Shown here: positions 33,618-45,292 of the stretch, one piece after another
Numbering within the stretch: position 1 is the first letter of the stretch
Layout: every line of letters begins with the position of its first letter
NCBI RefSeq assembly: GCF_963678635.1
Contig: NC_087062.1
Coordinates: 96,151,705-96,215,704 of the forward strand
Direction of reading: 5' to 3'
Length of the DNA stretch: 64,000 nt
Origin: Symsagittifera roscoffensis
Lineage: Eukaryota; Xenacoelomorpha; Acoela; Convolutidae
Program-made: the position numbers and the translations under genes
The notes under the pieces: model-generated
What the model saw: the letters and a program-made list of their open reading frames with translations, nothing else
What the model was told of the DNA's origin: nothing
The model's database searches: none

Positions 33618-34100
33618 CTGAAAAAATAACAAAAATAACTATAAGCAAAACTCTAAAAATACGATCAATACGAGGAGCCAATTTTGATACTTATTCACAA
33701 AGAGAGTAAAAAGTAAACAAGTTTTTCTCTCCATCTTTTATGCAGTCACTATGACACCGGAATAAAAAAGTATCCCTTTGAAAAACGCTCAAATAAGTTC
33801 AACTACCCGATGTTCTCACTTTATATACTGATCTCCAATTAGAGAAGGTTCATAATTTCGATGAAATCGGTGAAAACATATTTGAGCTACATCGAGCAAA
33901 GTCGATCATTTATCGCTCAGTCGAAAAATAGAATCATGATTTTACATGGAAAGGTCGAAATGGTCGTGGTTGAACGGATTCACGTTCACTTAATTAGGTA
34001 CTGAACTTGAGACGAATACAATCTTTATTCCTTTCTTATAGTATATTTTAGCCGATTAAGAGCCTCTTATTTGATCGACTGTTTTATTGTCTTGTGGTTA

Positions 34101-34328
34101 CACAGGGGCGGATTTAGGCGCCACTATATACTAATTTTGAAAGTAAGCGCGCGACAAAAAAAACGCAATTTTTGAACGGCTTTCTAAACAATTGGCCTGC
34201 GGCGCAAAATTTGTGGTAAAAATAAGGTCTTAAGGGTGATCTGGGAGCGCTCGAAAAATCAATTTCGGCCGAGCTTGAAAATCAGCACCCCCTTCCCTCC
34301 GCGGGAAAAACCTAGATGCGCCCCTGTG
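34101..34328 (-). mobile_element. hAT-like MITE abutting a splice donor
   Basis: 228 bp with termini CACAGGGGCG and CGCCCCTGTG and the family core tatactaattttgaaag. Its right end lies about 5 bp from the exon 24 donor (34332-34333), so the intron begins GTACG followed by the MITE. No clear 8-bp duplication remains. Confidence 0.8.
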
Positions 34329-34333
34329 CGTAC

Positions 34334-34482
34334 CTGATGGAATCGATCATGGTCTTCTCTTCGTCTGAGCCCATGGACACATTGAGCAGCTGTCTCACTG
34401 TGCAGAGACACGTCAGCAGCTTCCTCACATTCGACTCACACTCCCCACCCACCACGTACGTCTTCTCCAGCCCCCCGATTAG
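34334..34482 (-). CDS. RyR: RyR exon 24: start of second RIH region
   Basis: Encodes LIGGLEKTYVVGGECESNVR then KLLTCLCTVRQLLNVSMGSD and EEKTMIDSI. Matches LL-CLGQIRSLL-VQMG--EE--MI-SI. A hAT-like MITE begins about 5 bp past the donor at 34332-34333. Confidence 0.95.
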
Positions 34483-34843
34483 CTGCAAACAAAACAAAAT
34501 ATACATCATCACACATTCATTGATCAGTTTTGACAATCTACACTTTTTAACGCCACAATTGGGTGTTTTATGGAGTTCATTACTCCTGAAAACACCCAAT
34601 GATGCTTTTTTGACAATCTTTTAAGCATGCTAGGGTTCCTAGCCAGAAAAATGATGTGCTAATAAGTCTAAGAATCTAGTGCTAGCGATATCAGAATCAG
34701 TTCGCCAAAAAATTCTTAAGACACTTTTCTTCAAGATTTTGCGAAAGAAACAGTATCTGCCGTATATTGAACAAGATCTCAGCCTCCCATTATCTGTTTT
34801 TTTATTTTTTTGTTGATTAAGTTTATGACCATCAATTTAAGAC

Positions 34844-35169
34844 CTGGTTGATTTCGTCGTACTGCCTGAAGAGAAGCAGAAACAGACTCTGGATGAGTGA
34901 GTCATCCTGCATCTCGGAGTTTTTGGCCCACTCGACCAGAATGGACACGACTGTGTCTCTAAATGCAGTGCCCTTACACGACATCACAATCTCGACCTCT
35001 TCCTCCTCCTTCCGCCCAAGCCAGGAAAGCAAGGACTTTATCATCCGGGAGGTCCGCGACTCCTCGATGAGCTCAATCTCCATCTCGGGTTTGGGCGTGT
35101 CTTCAGACAATGTGGACTTGTTTTCTTCAGGTTCGGTTTGGTTCACGCCTATTTGCTCCAGCAGGCTAC
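34844..35169 (-). CDS. RyR: RyR exon 23: solenoid with acidic linker
   Basis: Encodes SLLEQIGVNQTEPEENKSTL, then SRMIKSLLSWLGRKEEEEVE, VVSILVEWAKNSEMQDDSLI and LFLLLFRQYDEINQ. Matches the V-RWA----V-SPELVRAMF-LLHRQYD pattern. Phase 1 in, phase 0 out. Confidence 0.95.
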
Positions 35170-35532
35170 CTACATTGAAGATAAATTGTAGCTCACCCGG
35201 AAATAACGGCAGAAAAACGGTAAGTTCATCGGCCTTCCGACAGTGGTCAGCTCAGCAGCAAGCACAGCAAGCTGTTTGTTGCCTGCATTTAAGGATAAAA
35301 AAAGATTTTCTGATTTAACGATGCTCACATCAATTGAAAACTGTACCGAGCTGAACATGTCTTTGATAGGAACTGAAAAAATCTGGTTGTCATTATATTC
35401 ACAGCTTAAAAAAATCCCGAAAAATTAAAACGTGCTTATGACTGCCAGATTTTTGATAATAATTTCATACAGACACTCAGAAAAGTCATCATAAAAAGTC
35501 AAAATGATGCTAAAAATTGAATTTTTACTAAC

Positions 35533-35639
35533 TGTGGAATTTGTGCAGTAACTCTTGAAGGTCTTTTCTGCAGGGGCTGAAGGGCTGCTCAACCTCTCGA
35601 TAGCTGATCATCGACTTCATCTGCTCAAGGGGTTTGCAC
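35533..35639 (-). CDS. RyR: RyR exon 22: short solenoid exon
   Basis: Encodes CKPLEQMKSMISYREVEQPF then SPCRKDLQELLHKFH, matching P-EQ---L-HFK and CPLPEDIR-DL--FH-DLL of RyRs. Too short to stand out alone, but phases (2 in, 1 out) and homology fit exactly. Confidence 0.9.
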
Positions 35640-35802
35640 CTATAACCAGATGCAATTTTTAACATTTCATGCAAGTGAACTCCCAAAAATGCTCAAAACT
35701 GCTGAATACTTTTTAATCAAATGAAATGCAATTACTTTAGGTCACTTAACTAATTCTTCTGTAAAGTTACAAATTCTGAGAAAAAATGCAGGACCAACTC
35801 GC

Positions 35803-36835
35803 CTGAACTCTTTAGTCTTCATGGCCAATACTGATGCTTGTTCTTCGACAGTATTAGTGGTGATCTCAATGTAACGTCTTCTCTGATCGAACTGCCCCTC
35901 TCCCACGAAGTTGTTGGCGAATTGGACCAACTGACCAATTATCTGTCTCAATTCACTACTCTTCAAATAGGTCATCAATTTAATCAGTTCTACTTTCGCC
36001 ATGTCTTCTAACTCGAGGTGAATTAGACCCGCATTCATTAGCGAATGAGTCAGCGAATTGGCGCGCGTTTTTCGTCTCGACATATTAGGAACTCCAGATT
36101 CTTTTTTCTTCAGCAAATGCGGATCTAGAATGGCTACCAGTTTTTGCATCTCAGAGACGGATAGCAAGCCGTTCAATAATAGACAATTTATTAGTTTGAG
36201 ACACGGAACGAGGAAATAACTGTGCGATCCACCGGGCGGGTCTTGCCTCTGGAAACTTTTTTCACCGGCCGGAGGCAAAGACTGTTCCATCGCTTTTATT
36301 ACCACATGTTTAAGCTCGTCAGTGTTGACTTTAGGTGGGCCTAATTTTGAGTAGTTGAAGTTTTTGGGCGCGTCGGCCATTGGTAAGACGGGTTCTATTT
36401 CGGGTTGGATTAGGTTCGGAAACTCCATGATCGAAAGATCGACTTCGATTTCAGTTGTGTCTAATTTTGGTAGCGATTCAATTCCCTCGCTTGGAAGTGT
36501 GAATATAAATTCATTTGATGTCGAAAGCAGAGCATCTGTTCTGTACTGGAAATGCATAGCGATTAGCAAATTGAAGAATTCTAAACGCAGGGGTCCCGGA
36601 AGTCTGTTGCACTGAATCAAAAACAGAAACTGTTTCTCGTCAATTAGGTCAGTTAAAATGTGGGCTGCTTTGTGGTTGCCGTGCTCGCACATTGCTGAAT
36701 AAAGTTGAAGTGTTTTGCAGTGGTATTCTAGCCAGTCGGTTCGTTCTGTCAGCTCAACGATGTCGTAAGATGTCCCGGTGGCGGAGTCGAGAAGAGAGCA
36801 AAACTTGTGAGGGATATCAGTGAGAACCCTCCAAC
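35803..36835 (-). CDS. RyR: RyR exon 21: large solenoid exon (GC donor)
   Basis: At 1,033 nt the longest exon here. Starts WRVLTDIPHKFCSLLDSATG, then DIVELTERTDWLEYHCKTLQ, LPGPLRLEFFNLLIAMHFQY, a 100-residue divergent stretch, YFLVPCLKLINCLLLNGLLS and ends MKTKEF plus a split codon. Corresponds to the long stretch of mammalian RyRs holding the acidic tract. Only a GC donor at 35801-35802 (CAG|GCGAGT) keeps phase with exon 22; the GT sites nearby do not. Confidence 0.94.
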
Positions 36836-36839
36836 CTAA

Positions 36840-37505
36840 AAAAGAATTTCTTCTACGTCTTCAATTTTTGTCTTTATATTTTACAGCTTCCAAAAAACAG
36901 CATGAAATTATCAGAATCTTTGGGAAATTGTTAGATTATATATGTTTGATTTTTTTTACGGAAAAAGTACAAAACGAACGTTTACATTACTAAAATATGA
37001 TGAAAATAGAACAAATCAAGGAATTTTATTGAGCTTTTCAGCTCTTTGAGAGAAAATCCTGAAAAATCTTGAAAGAAATTGTCTGAAACTGGACTTTAAA
37101 AAGATACCACGAGAACAGTGGTGTTCCAGCCAACGTGAAAATGTTTCGGATATATTTAACTATTTCTCACTTTTACAAAAAGGGGAAATAGTTAAAGATA
37201 TCCGAAACATTTTCAGGTTGGCTGGAACACCACTGTTCTCGTGGTATCTCATTAAAGTCCAGTTTCAGACAATTTCTTTCAAGATTTTTCAGGGTTTTCT
37301 CTCAAAGAGCTGAAAAGCTCAATAAAATTCCTTGATTTGTTCTATTTTCATCATAGTTTAGTAATGTAAACGTTCGTTTTGTACTTTTTCCGTAAAAAAA
37401 TCAAACATATATAATCTAACCAGTTTCCAAAGATTCTGATAATTTCATGCCGTTTTTTTGGAAGCTGTAAAATATAAAGACAAAAATTGAAGTAGTAGAA
37501 GAAGA
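36840..37505. repeat. 650-bp foldback (near-perfect inverted repeat)
   Basis: Left arm about 36840-37165 and right arm about 37180-37505 are near-perfect reverse complements. The outer ends are cttcaatttttgtctttata and its complement; the centre is around the repeated aaatagttaa. The left end abuts the exon 21 acceptor. The transcript would form a roughly 320-bp hairpin. Confidence 0.93.
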
Positions 37506-37679
37506 CGAAGAACGCAAGTTTTTGTCAACACTTTTCAAAAAGAGGTCAGTTTGTCCAGTTTTATTTCTGCTCCCTCCCAAAAGGAATGAATAAAAAAAAG
37601 GACTTTAAAGCTTTCATTCATAATTTTGAAAACTTATAATGAAAATCTCCCCACATTCACATGAACGTACCTCAAATAA

Positions 37680-38735
37680 TACTTATCAAATTTGCTTCTA
37701 TTTTGTTCAAAATTTTTAAAATATTAGTTATCAAATTTGCTTCTATTTTGTTCACAATTTTTGAAATATTAGTTATCAAATTTGCTTCTATTTTGTTCAA
37801 AATTTTAATAATAGTTATCAAATTTGCTTTTATTTTGTTCACAATTTTTTTAAAATGGTTATCAAATTTGCTTCTATTTTGTTCACGATTTTTAAAATAA
37901 TAGTTATCAAATTTCCTTCTATTTTGTTCACAATTTTTAAAATAATAGTTATCAAATTTGCTTCTATTTTGTTCACAATTTTTAAAATATTAGTAATCAA
38001 ATTTGCTTCTATTTTGTTCACAATTTTAAAAATAATAGTCATCAAATTTGCTTCTATTTTGTTCACAATTTTTAAAATAATAGTTATCAAATTTGCTTCT
38101 ATTTTGTTCAAAATTTTAATAATAGTTATCAAATTTGCTTTTATTTTGTTCACAATTTTTTTAAAATGGTTATCAAATTTGCTTCTATTTTGTTCACGAT
38201 TTTTAAAATAATAGTTATCAAATTTCCTTCTATTTTGTTCACAATTTTTAAAATAATAGTCATCAAATTTGCTTCTATTTTGTTCACAATTTTTAAAATA
38301 ATAGTTATCAAATTTGCTTCTATTTTGTTCAAAATTTTAATAATAGTTACCAAATTTGCTTCTATTTTGTTCACAATTTTTTTTAAAATGGTTATCAAAT
38401 TTGCTTCAATTTTGTTCACAATTTTTAAAATAATAGTTCTCAAAATTGCTTCTATTTTGTTCACAATTTTTAAAATATTAGTTATCAAATTTGCTTCTAT
38501 TTTGTTCACAATTTTTAAAATAATAGTTATCAAATTTGCTTCTATTTTGTTCACAATTTTTAAAATAATAGTTATCAAATTTGCTTCTATTTTTTTCAAA
38601 ATTTTAATAATAGTTATCAAATTTGCTTCTATTTTTTTCACAATTTTTTTTTAAAATAGTTATCAAATTTGCTTCAATTTTGTTCACAATTTTTAAAATA
38701 ATAGTTATCAGTTTTTCTTCTTTTTTGTTCACAAA
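37680..38735. repeat. 45-bp minisatellite, about 23 units
   Basis: Unit tatcaaatttgcttctatttt followed by gttcacaatttttaaaataatagt, with shorter variants lacking 2-3 bp. Because 45 is a multiple of 3 and units lack stops, long meaningless ORFs appear on both strands. It starts about 25 bp past the exon 20 donor. Confidence 0.96.
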
Positions 38736-38760
38736 TTTTATTGTTATTTAGAAGTTATAC

Positions 38761-39031
38761 CATTAGAATGCATTTGCTTGCCTTTGTCTGCGGCATTGAT
38801 GAAGGTGGCCTGGAAAGAGTGTTCAGGTAGTGCCAGCCAGGAGGCGGAGTCATTCACCTGAACTGACAGGCAGGGGGGACATTCCGGGTAGAAGTTGGTC
38901 AATAGATCAGGTCCCATCCACTCACAAGACAGTGGCAGGGCAAACAGCGACCGCGTCAGCTCAAATTGCAACGTGTCTTTACAAGTGGGCTTCACGTATA
39001 CACACGGAAACAACATCTGTCCTGTTTCGAC
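38761..39031 (-). CDS. RyR: RyR exon 20: SPRY3 end
   Basis: Encodes VETGQMLFPCVYVKPTCKDT then LQFELTRSLFALPLSCEWMG, ECPPCLSVQVND and SFQATFINAADKGKQMHSN. Matches the LFPAVFV-PT---V-QFEL block and the CPP-L motif after it. Phase 0 in, phase 1 out. The downstream intron is mainly minisatellite plus foldback. Confidence 0.94.
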
Positions 39032-39274
39032 CTGAAATTAACCGTGCTTCTTTAATTCACCGCCAGTAATCAACCGAATAAAAATGCAGATACATCCATT
39101 TTTTGAGAGGGTAATGGGGTCAAATTTTTAGGCCGAACGTGAATTAAACCATAGAGAATTACTTCTAATTCTTTCCTGCTTCAATAACATTTTTGCTCAA
39201 CATCAGATTTTGCTAAATTAAAACCGGAGTAGAACAAGAGAACTGTGAATGGGGAAAAACGAAAGACGACTAGC

Positions 39275-39485
39275 TTGAAACTTAGTTGAGCAGATCTGTT
39301 TGTTGATGACGAAAGAGATCACGCCAGAGGTCACGTCAATCATCACATCTATCTGCAGTCCAGTCAGGGCGTTGTTTATGCCTCCCCCGGGAGCCCCCTG
39401 GCCACTGCTGCTCCCTGGGGTGGGCGGGAACGCCTCCGCACACAAGCCAGCCACACTGGCCATGTATAGGTTGCGTCTTTGGTAT
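39275..39485 (-). CDS. RyR: RyR exon 19: SPRY3 core (GC donor)
   Basis: Encodes YQRRNLYMASVAGLCAEAFP, a Gly/Ser/Pro loop, GLQIDVMIDVTSGVISFVIN and ends STKFQ. The only donor giving a phase-0 end and the conserved FQVE junction with exon 20 is GC at 39273-39274 (CAA|GCTAGT on the minus strand); no in-phase GT exists there. Non-canonical GC-AG intron inferred. Confidence 0.88.
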
Positions 39486-39981
39486 CTAAAATGAGTTATA
39501 TAGAGAGTTGCAAAAACTTCGCATACATACAATTAAAATAAAGAGCAATTTCCTTATTTTCGAAAAGTTTTGCAGGCGAAAGCAACTTTTCAGGCTGATT
39601 TTATGTCTCAAGTGTCACGAAATTTTAAATATTCATCCAAAATTTGTTCAGAATTGGAAGAAATATGGCTCTTTTTGATTAATTCTGTCTATCCGAAATT
39701 TTTTCTTTTGTTATTCTTCAAAAGCGTGATATAGGTTCCGTTAATCTCGGCTCATATCGCGGTTAAAATTAATAATAAACTCATTCGTAAATTCGGCGAG
39801 TTTTTTGAAGTCGAAAGTTTGTAATAAAAAAACATTAGATATTTTTTAAAATTTGATATAATGGGGACAATTAAAAAACAGAAGAAACTACTGGAATTGC
39901 TAAATTCAACAATACTTAAACAGTTCAAACGTAATCATTGATGCAGCCGATAACCAAAATATAAATCTACACTTTTAATCT

Positions 39982-40517
39982 CCACCACTTTCTCCACCGA
40001 ATTTGTACCTGTGCTTGGGGGAAAAAGGGCAGCATGAGTTTCACAGAAGAAGACCACACTTGGATCTCTCTACAATACGGTACGCTAGAGTTATCGATGC
40101 CCTAGAAACTGAGTTCAAGAATGAACGCAACGAAACCTATGAAACATTCCAGTTATTGGCCAGGAAACAACAAATTGGAGAATCCTTGGAGCAGTTTCAT
40201 TCGGTTTTAAGTGAATTAGCAGCACGGTGCAACTTTGGAGCGTTGGAGACAAGAATCTTAAGGGACGTGTTCATTGTGAACATGAATAATAGAGAGGAAC
40301 AGAACGAACTATGTCGATCAACAAAAACACCAGAGGAGATGTATCGGGTCGCGCTCGCATACGAACGTGGATACAAGTACGCTAAGACATATGGATCGAC
40401 GACCGTGGGAGCATCAACTAGCGGCACCACCGGTGGAGCTGGAGCGTTCCAAATCAAAACAGAACCGGCGGGGACGATCCGAGGGAGATATCGGAACAGC
40501 AGACAGCGCGGCCGTTG
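39982..40517 (+). pseudogene. gag: gag fragment (forward element)
   Basis: Lacks the N-terminus. Encodes LYLCLGEKGQHEFHRRRPHL, then LARKQQIGESLEQFHSVLSE and LAARCNFGALETRILRDVFI, the capsid C-terminal part, ending in an Arg-rich stop. Same pattern as the gag of the minus-strand element (FLCLGAEGQ ... ESLEQFLAGLVELASRADC). Confidence 0.88.
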
Positions 40518-40599
40518 ATCGTTCAGGAGACGAGCGGATATGAGAGGGGGAGCATCTAAAAGGTGCTATAACTGATCAGCCCAACTTTACTCTGGAACT

Positions 40600-41068
40600 T
40601 CTGACAAGATGCCCGGCTAGAAGCGCCACGTGTAATTTTTGCCGGAAGACAGGACACTACGAGAAAACCTGTCGGGGAAGGCGTACTAACCGAGGGAGAC
40701 CGGCGGTGGGATTGATTCAGAACCAGGAGGATGTGGACGTTAGCGAAATAGGCGACGCTGATGATGTCTACTCGCAGCACGAAAACTCAGTTGGATCGGT
40801 CAACACGCCGGAGAAAAGGCAACGATCGTGGGATTGGGACAGCTCAGGAGATTACGTTGTAATGGCCATAAAATCTCGGAAGGAGACAGAGTTGAAAGTG
40901 GCCGGCGCTAGACTACCAATTAAAATTGATGGTAGGAAAACCAATGTTTGGATAGATAGCGGATCGCCGATCTCAATATTCAGAGTTGAAGAATTGAAAC
41001 GAATTTTGGGCACCGCCGGCGTAAATCTAAACAAGCTAATACCGGAGGATGACGAATTCAGGGACTAA
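40600..41068 (+). pseudogene. pol: Nucleocapsid knuckle and protease (forward element)
   Basis: CNFCRKTGHYEKTC is a CCHC knuckle at about 40630-40675. Then a charged linker and VWIDSGSPISIF, the protease active site with a standard D-S-G. Stop at 41066-41068, out of frame with what follows. Confidence 0.88.
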
Positions 41069-41098
41069 AGGAACAAGCCTTTACGGCTGTTAGGAACG

Positions 41099-42574
41099 AT
41101 GAACGTGTTACTTGAGACAAACGGATGGGCAACGGAAGCTAGAATGAAGGTGATAGGAGGAAACAGACCGTCGATCATTGGAAGGGACCTGATGCCAAAT
41201 CTGGGATTACAATTAGTGCAACAAACACCGGAGCAGAAGGTGATGTCAGTTCAAAGAAAACAACCGGGGGCTGAAACGTCGAGCAAGGAGGACTCATTAG
41301 ACCCGTGGCAGACTTATTTCAGTGAGCAATTTGATAACCTTTTTCACAGAGTCGGTACAATTGAGAATTACATGGTACAAGTAGAATTTTTCGAAACATT
41401 AACACCAATTCAACAAAAAGGACGGAGAGTACCGATAGCACTACAGGTCAAAGTCGATAAAAAAATTAGTAAACTTTTGCAACAAGGGCATATCGAAAAA
41501 CTGGAAGAATGTTCTGACAAATATTTTGTCTCGCCAATTGTAATCACAGTGAAGAAAGATGGGTCTGTAAAATTAGCATTAGGGTCTAGGGAGTTAAATA
41601 AACATATCCACAAGAACAAATATCAAATGCCCAATATCGAAGAGCTCATGGATACCGTCGGACAAACGATAAGCGAACGGAAACCAGGGGATGTTTAGTT
41701 TTCTACGATGGATCTTACATACGCGTACGGTCAGCTACCACTTAGTCCAAAGACGAGCGTTCAATGTAATTTTTCGTTAGTGGTGGGAAAATCAACGGAC
41801 TCGTATCGTTTTTGAATGGGACTCTACGGCCTCACAACCATGCCGGCGGAATTCCAAAGAGTAATGGATACAATCCTGTCGGAATTTCCACAGGCACACG
41901 CATTCATAGATGACATCCTGGTTGTCACGAAAGGCACCGAAATTGAGCATATCTCGGCGGTCGAGAAGATTTTACGGAAAATAGATCGGGAAAACATGTC
42001 GCTAAAACTTACTAAATACCAATTCGCGCGAAAAGAATGCGAATGGTTGGGGCATAAAATAACTTGCACCGGAATTACACCGCTAATCCGAAAAACGGAA
42101 CCAATCGAGTCCCTAAAAGCTCCTAAAACAGTTTCGCAATTAAAATCGTTCATAGGCTCCATTCATAGCCTACACACGTACCTCCCAGCACTCGCGGAAT
42201 CATCGGCCTCGCTACGCTCCCTATTAAGCAGGAAAAATGAATATATCTGGACTAGTGAGTGTCAAATACCATTCGAGAATCTAAAAAAGCAGGTAGCGAA
42301 CATAGTGGAACTCCGGCATTTCGATATACACCGTGACACAAGAATTGTCTGTGATGCAAGCCATAACGGGCTCGGCGCGGTCCTTGAACAACTCAATTCC
42401 GACGGATGGAGGCCGATATCTTTCGCATCCCGGTACTTAAACGAGGCGGAGAAAAAGTATTCAACGAACGAACTGGATATGCTTGCAGTTGTGGGGGCGG
42501 AATATTTCCGAAATTATGTGCTGAGGAGAAAAATTTTAATCATCACGGACACAAAGCCCTGGTATCGTTGCTAA
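41099..42574 (+). pseudogene. pol: Reverse transcriptase and RNase H (forward element)
   Basis: IIGRDLMPNLGL (end of protease), YFVSPIVITVKKDGSVKLAL (RT), LTYAYGQLPLSP and GLYGLTTMPAEFQRVMDTIL, FIDDIL as catalytic box (Y replaced by F), WLGHKITCTG, FIGSIHSLHTYLPALA, then RNase H IVCDASHNGLGAVLEQ. Frame broken at 41698-41816 and again at 42574. Confidence 0.92.
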
Positions 42575-43265
42575 ATGGGAACAACAAAAAAAAAGACTAA
42601 GTTTAGTAGATTAACCCGGTGGCTAGATCGCCTTATACCGTTTGATTTTCAAGTGGAACACAAGCCCGGAGCTAAAATTGGTTTCGCGGGTTACCTATCG
42701 AGGCACCCGAGTTCGGACTCTAAACCGGTCGGCACATATGATAGTATGTTCACGGTTGCGAAAATTATTCAAATTAGATCCGCGCTCGGATTTAAAAAGA
42801 AAGATTTCTCAAAAGGTAAACTCGAGTCTCCAAAGGCCAATAATAATAAATGCGTTGGTAATATATCAAATAGAAAACAGCCGGTAGAGGGCGAAAGAAC
42901 ATGCGGCGGAAATTGGACCAATCGCAGAGCGACGAATTGCATTTCCGGCAGTTCACTTAAGTACAGTGAGAACTTAATTGGGACAATTATTGAAACAGAT
43001 TTAGGTTATTCACAAACGCGTATAAATTTCAAAAACTCAAAATCTAACCTAAATATGGAACGCAAAATCATGAAATTACTGGAACAGCACCCTAGCATTA
43101 GCAGTAGCGACGAGAGAGAGGAGATAAATCAAGATATACAGGCAGTCACAACAGAAGTCCGGAGCACTAAAAGTAACACCATTATTTCAATTCCTTCGGT
43201 TTACCCTGGCAAAAGTTATCCGCCCGGTTTACCCGGATCTACATATAAAAATCGCAGCAATGAGT
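42575..43265 (+). pseudogene. pol: RNase H end and linker (forward element)
   Basis: WLDRLIPFDFQVEHKPGAKI marks the RNase H/integrase linker of Ty3/gypsy pol (FEVEHRPG-K---ADALSRHP type). The rest is a long Ser/Lys/Asn-rich spacer with no recognised domain. Confidence 0.8.
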
Positions 43266-44503
43266 AAATATTATGCACAATACACTCAGGATTTTCATGT
43301 GAAGGACGGATGCCTATGGATGGATGAGAAACTCGTAATTCCAAACACTTTGCAAACGGCGGTAAACGACAGACTGCACTATTACCACCATGGGAAATCG
43401 AACATATACGAGGCGGCAAAAGACATCTGCTACCCGTACATGTTCCGCAGCTTAGCGACAATCGCAGGAAATTGCCAAGAATGCACATTAGCCGTAAGAA
43501 TTTGAAAAACATGTGCCCAAAAGGGAATGTAGGGAAAATACCTGAACCCAAGGAAATGTATGTATTCGTGCAGTTAGACTTTTGGGGGCCAATTAACTAC
43601 TTAGAGGAATCTAAAAATGTTGATCTGGTGGCAGTAGATCGTCTTTCTCGATGGCCATCGGCCGTGGTGTGTAACTCAAATCGGTCGGACAAAATCGTAA
43701 AACTCTTAAAATCATATATAATCGCAAACGGAGTTCCGCGACAAATCTGAGTTACCAGGGAACGAATTTTATGTCCAAGGAGGTAAGAACATTCTGTCAC
43801 GAAGAAGGAATTGAAATACTCACCTCGCCAGTTAACGATCATCGAGCAACAGGGTGCGTCGAACGGACCATCGGCAGTCTCAAGAACTCAGTACTAACGT
43901 ATGCGCGAGAGGAGAAATTCGGAACCCTTGGAGCGGATGCTTGAAAGGGCCCTCGCTGCTTTGAGATTCGCTAAAAACGCCACCCTGAATCTAACACCGT
44001 TTGAAGCGCACCATGGTCGGGAAGCTAACACAGTCCTCAGAAACTTAACCAAAAAGCCATCATTAAGAAATCTAAATTGGGAAAACGTAATAAGCTCAAA
44101 ATCTGCCTGTTTAGATGAACGAGACCCGTACGATCAAGCGATGCCAAAACCAAAAGACACAAACTGGGGAGTCCGCTCGGATACTGAGTACAACGTTAAG
44201 AACAGGCGCCACCCAATGAGATTAGCCGACGACCGGATCGCTAGCCAGGACAACAAACCAGGGATTGTTCGGACCACGGATGCGCCAGCGACAGCAATGC
44301 CACCAGCGGTGGTAATGCAGCGAACGGGAGAGCGCAACTTAAACAGGTATAAACCATTGAAATCCAGTATCATAAGTCAGAGTGAACATACTATTAAAAT
44401 GAGTAACAGTGCTGTGCTTAGAAAATCGGGAGTGGCACTGAAACGGACCAACACTCCGAAGAAAAGGGTGCCTGGACAGATTACCGCACCGCCAACACTG
44501 TGA
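43260..44503 (+). pseudogene. pol: Integrase (forward element)
   Basis: Zinc region (LHYYHHGKSNIYEAAKDICY ... CQECT), catalytic core start VQLDFWGPINYLEES and VDLVAVDRLSRWPSAVV, then ALRFAKNATLNLTPFEAHHG (the HS-TG--PFE--FGR type motif) and NLNWENV. Interrupted by several stops between 43505 and 43905. Confidence 0.88.
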
Positions 44504-45097
44504 GATCTGAAACAGAAACTACTCGCAAACCGACCATCTAGCTCAAAAGGCACCACAGGCACCTTCCAAAGCACCCCAGGCATACAAAAGAAACGCCAAA
44601 TCAGGGATAACGAGGAGGATTCGGAATCGGACGAAGACGACTATTTACTACTGTCGACGAAAATGCACGCGACCGAACTGCAGGGGAGTAACCCGGGGAC
44701 GAACATTGAAAGGGAAAGACAAGGAACATCTAGTGGGGGACAACAAACGGAGACGATAACAATTCGACCAAGCACTTACAAGACGGCGACGGAGTACACT
44801 CTTGCACGAGAGGCGGAAATTGAAACAAACCGGAGGAAAAACGACACGACGGAAGAAAATCGAAAGGGGACGGAGCGCGACGAGGCTGAAACGCAGGACA
44901 GATCGGAGATTCCACAGACCGGAAGCAAAAAGCGGAGAAGGAAGCATTGGCTTGTTTCGTATTCTAGTCAAGATGCAGAGAATTCGTTAGACGAGACCAG
45001 CTCAAGACGTTCGGGAAGGAAACGTACGGCAGTAAACAGAATGGGGGCAGTCATGATTGACAATATCCAAAAAGCGGAAAAACCAGGGACGAAATAG
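44504..45097 (+). pseudogene. Charged C-terminal tail of pol (forward element)
   Basis: Low-complexity Lys/Glu/Arg/Thr-rich coding remnant (EREAEIETNRRKNDTTEENR style), similar in composition to 53556-54173 of the minus element. Probably an integrase tail or chromatin-targeting extension; no domain recognised. Confidence 0.6.
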
Positions 45098-45292
45098 AAA
45101 GGAGAAAAAGCATGAAAACAAAAACATTCTAAGTCCAGGGAGAGGGCATGCCGTGAAGCGGCAAAAACTCAATTGTTTAGTTTAACCTTGCCTATATCAG
45201 TAAACCAAAACTCTAGCTAAAACTCGTTGTTAACTTTCATTCATTTACATAACCACATTTCATTGAGTATTTAAATTAAGTCTTCTTTTCTC

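Noticed and set aside
35170-35358. 62-codon minus ORF between exons 22 and 23
   Set aside because: Exons 22 and 23 join in phase without it and no RyR counterpart exists; treated as intron.
37661-38654. Long ORFs on both strands (KFASILFTIFK and NKIEANLITI repeats)
   Set aside because: They are read-through of the 45-bp minisatellite, whose unit is a multiple of three without stops.
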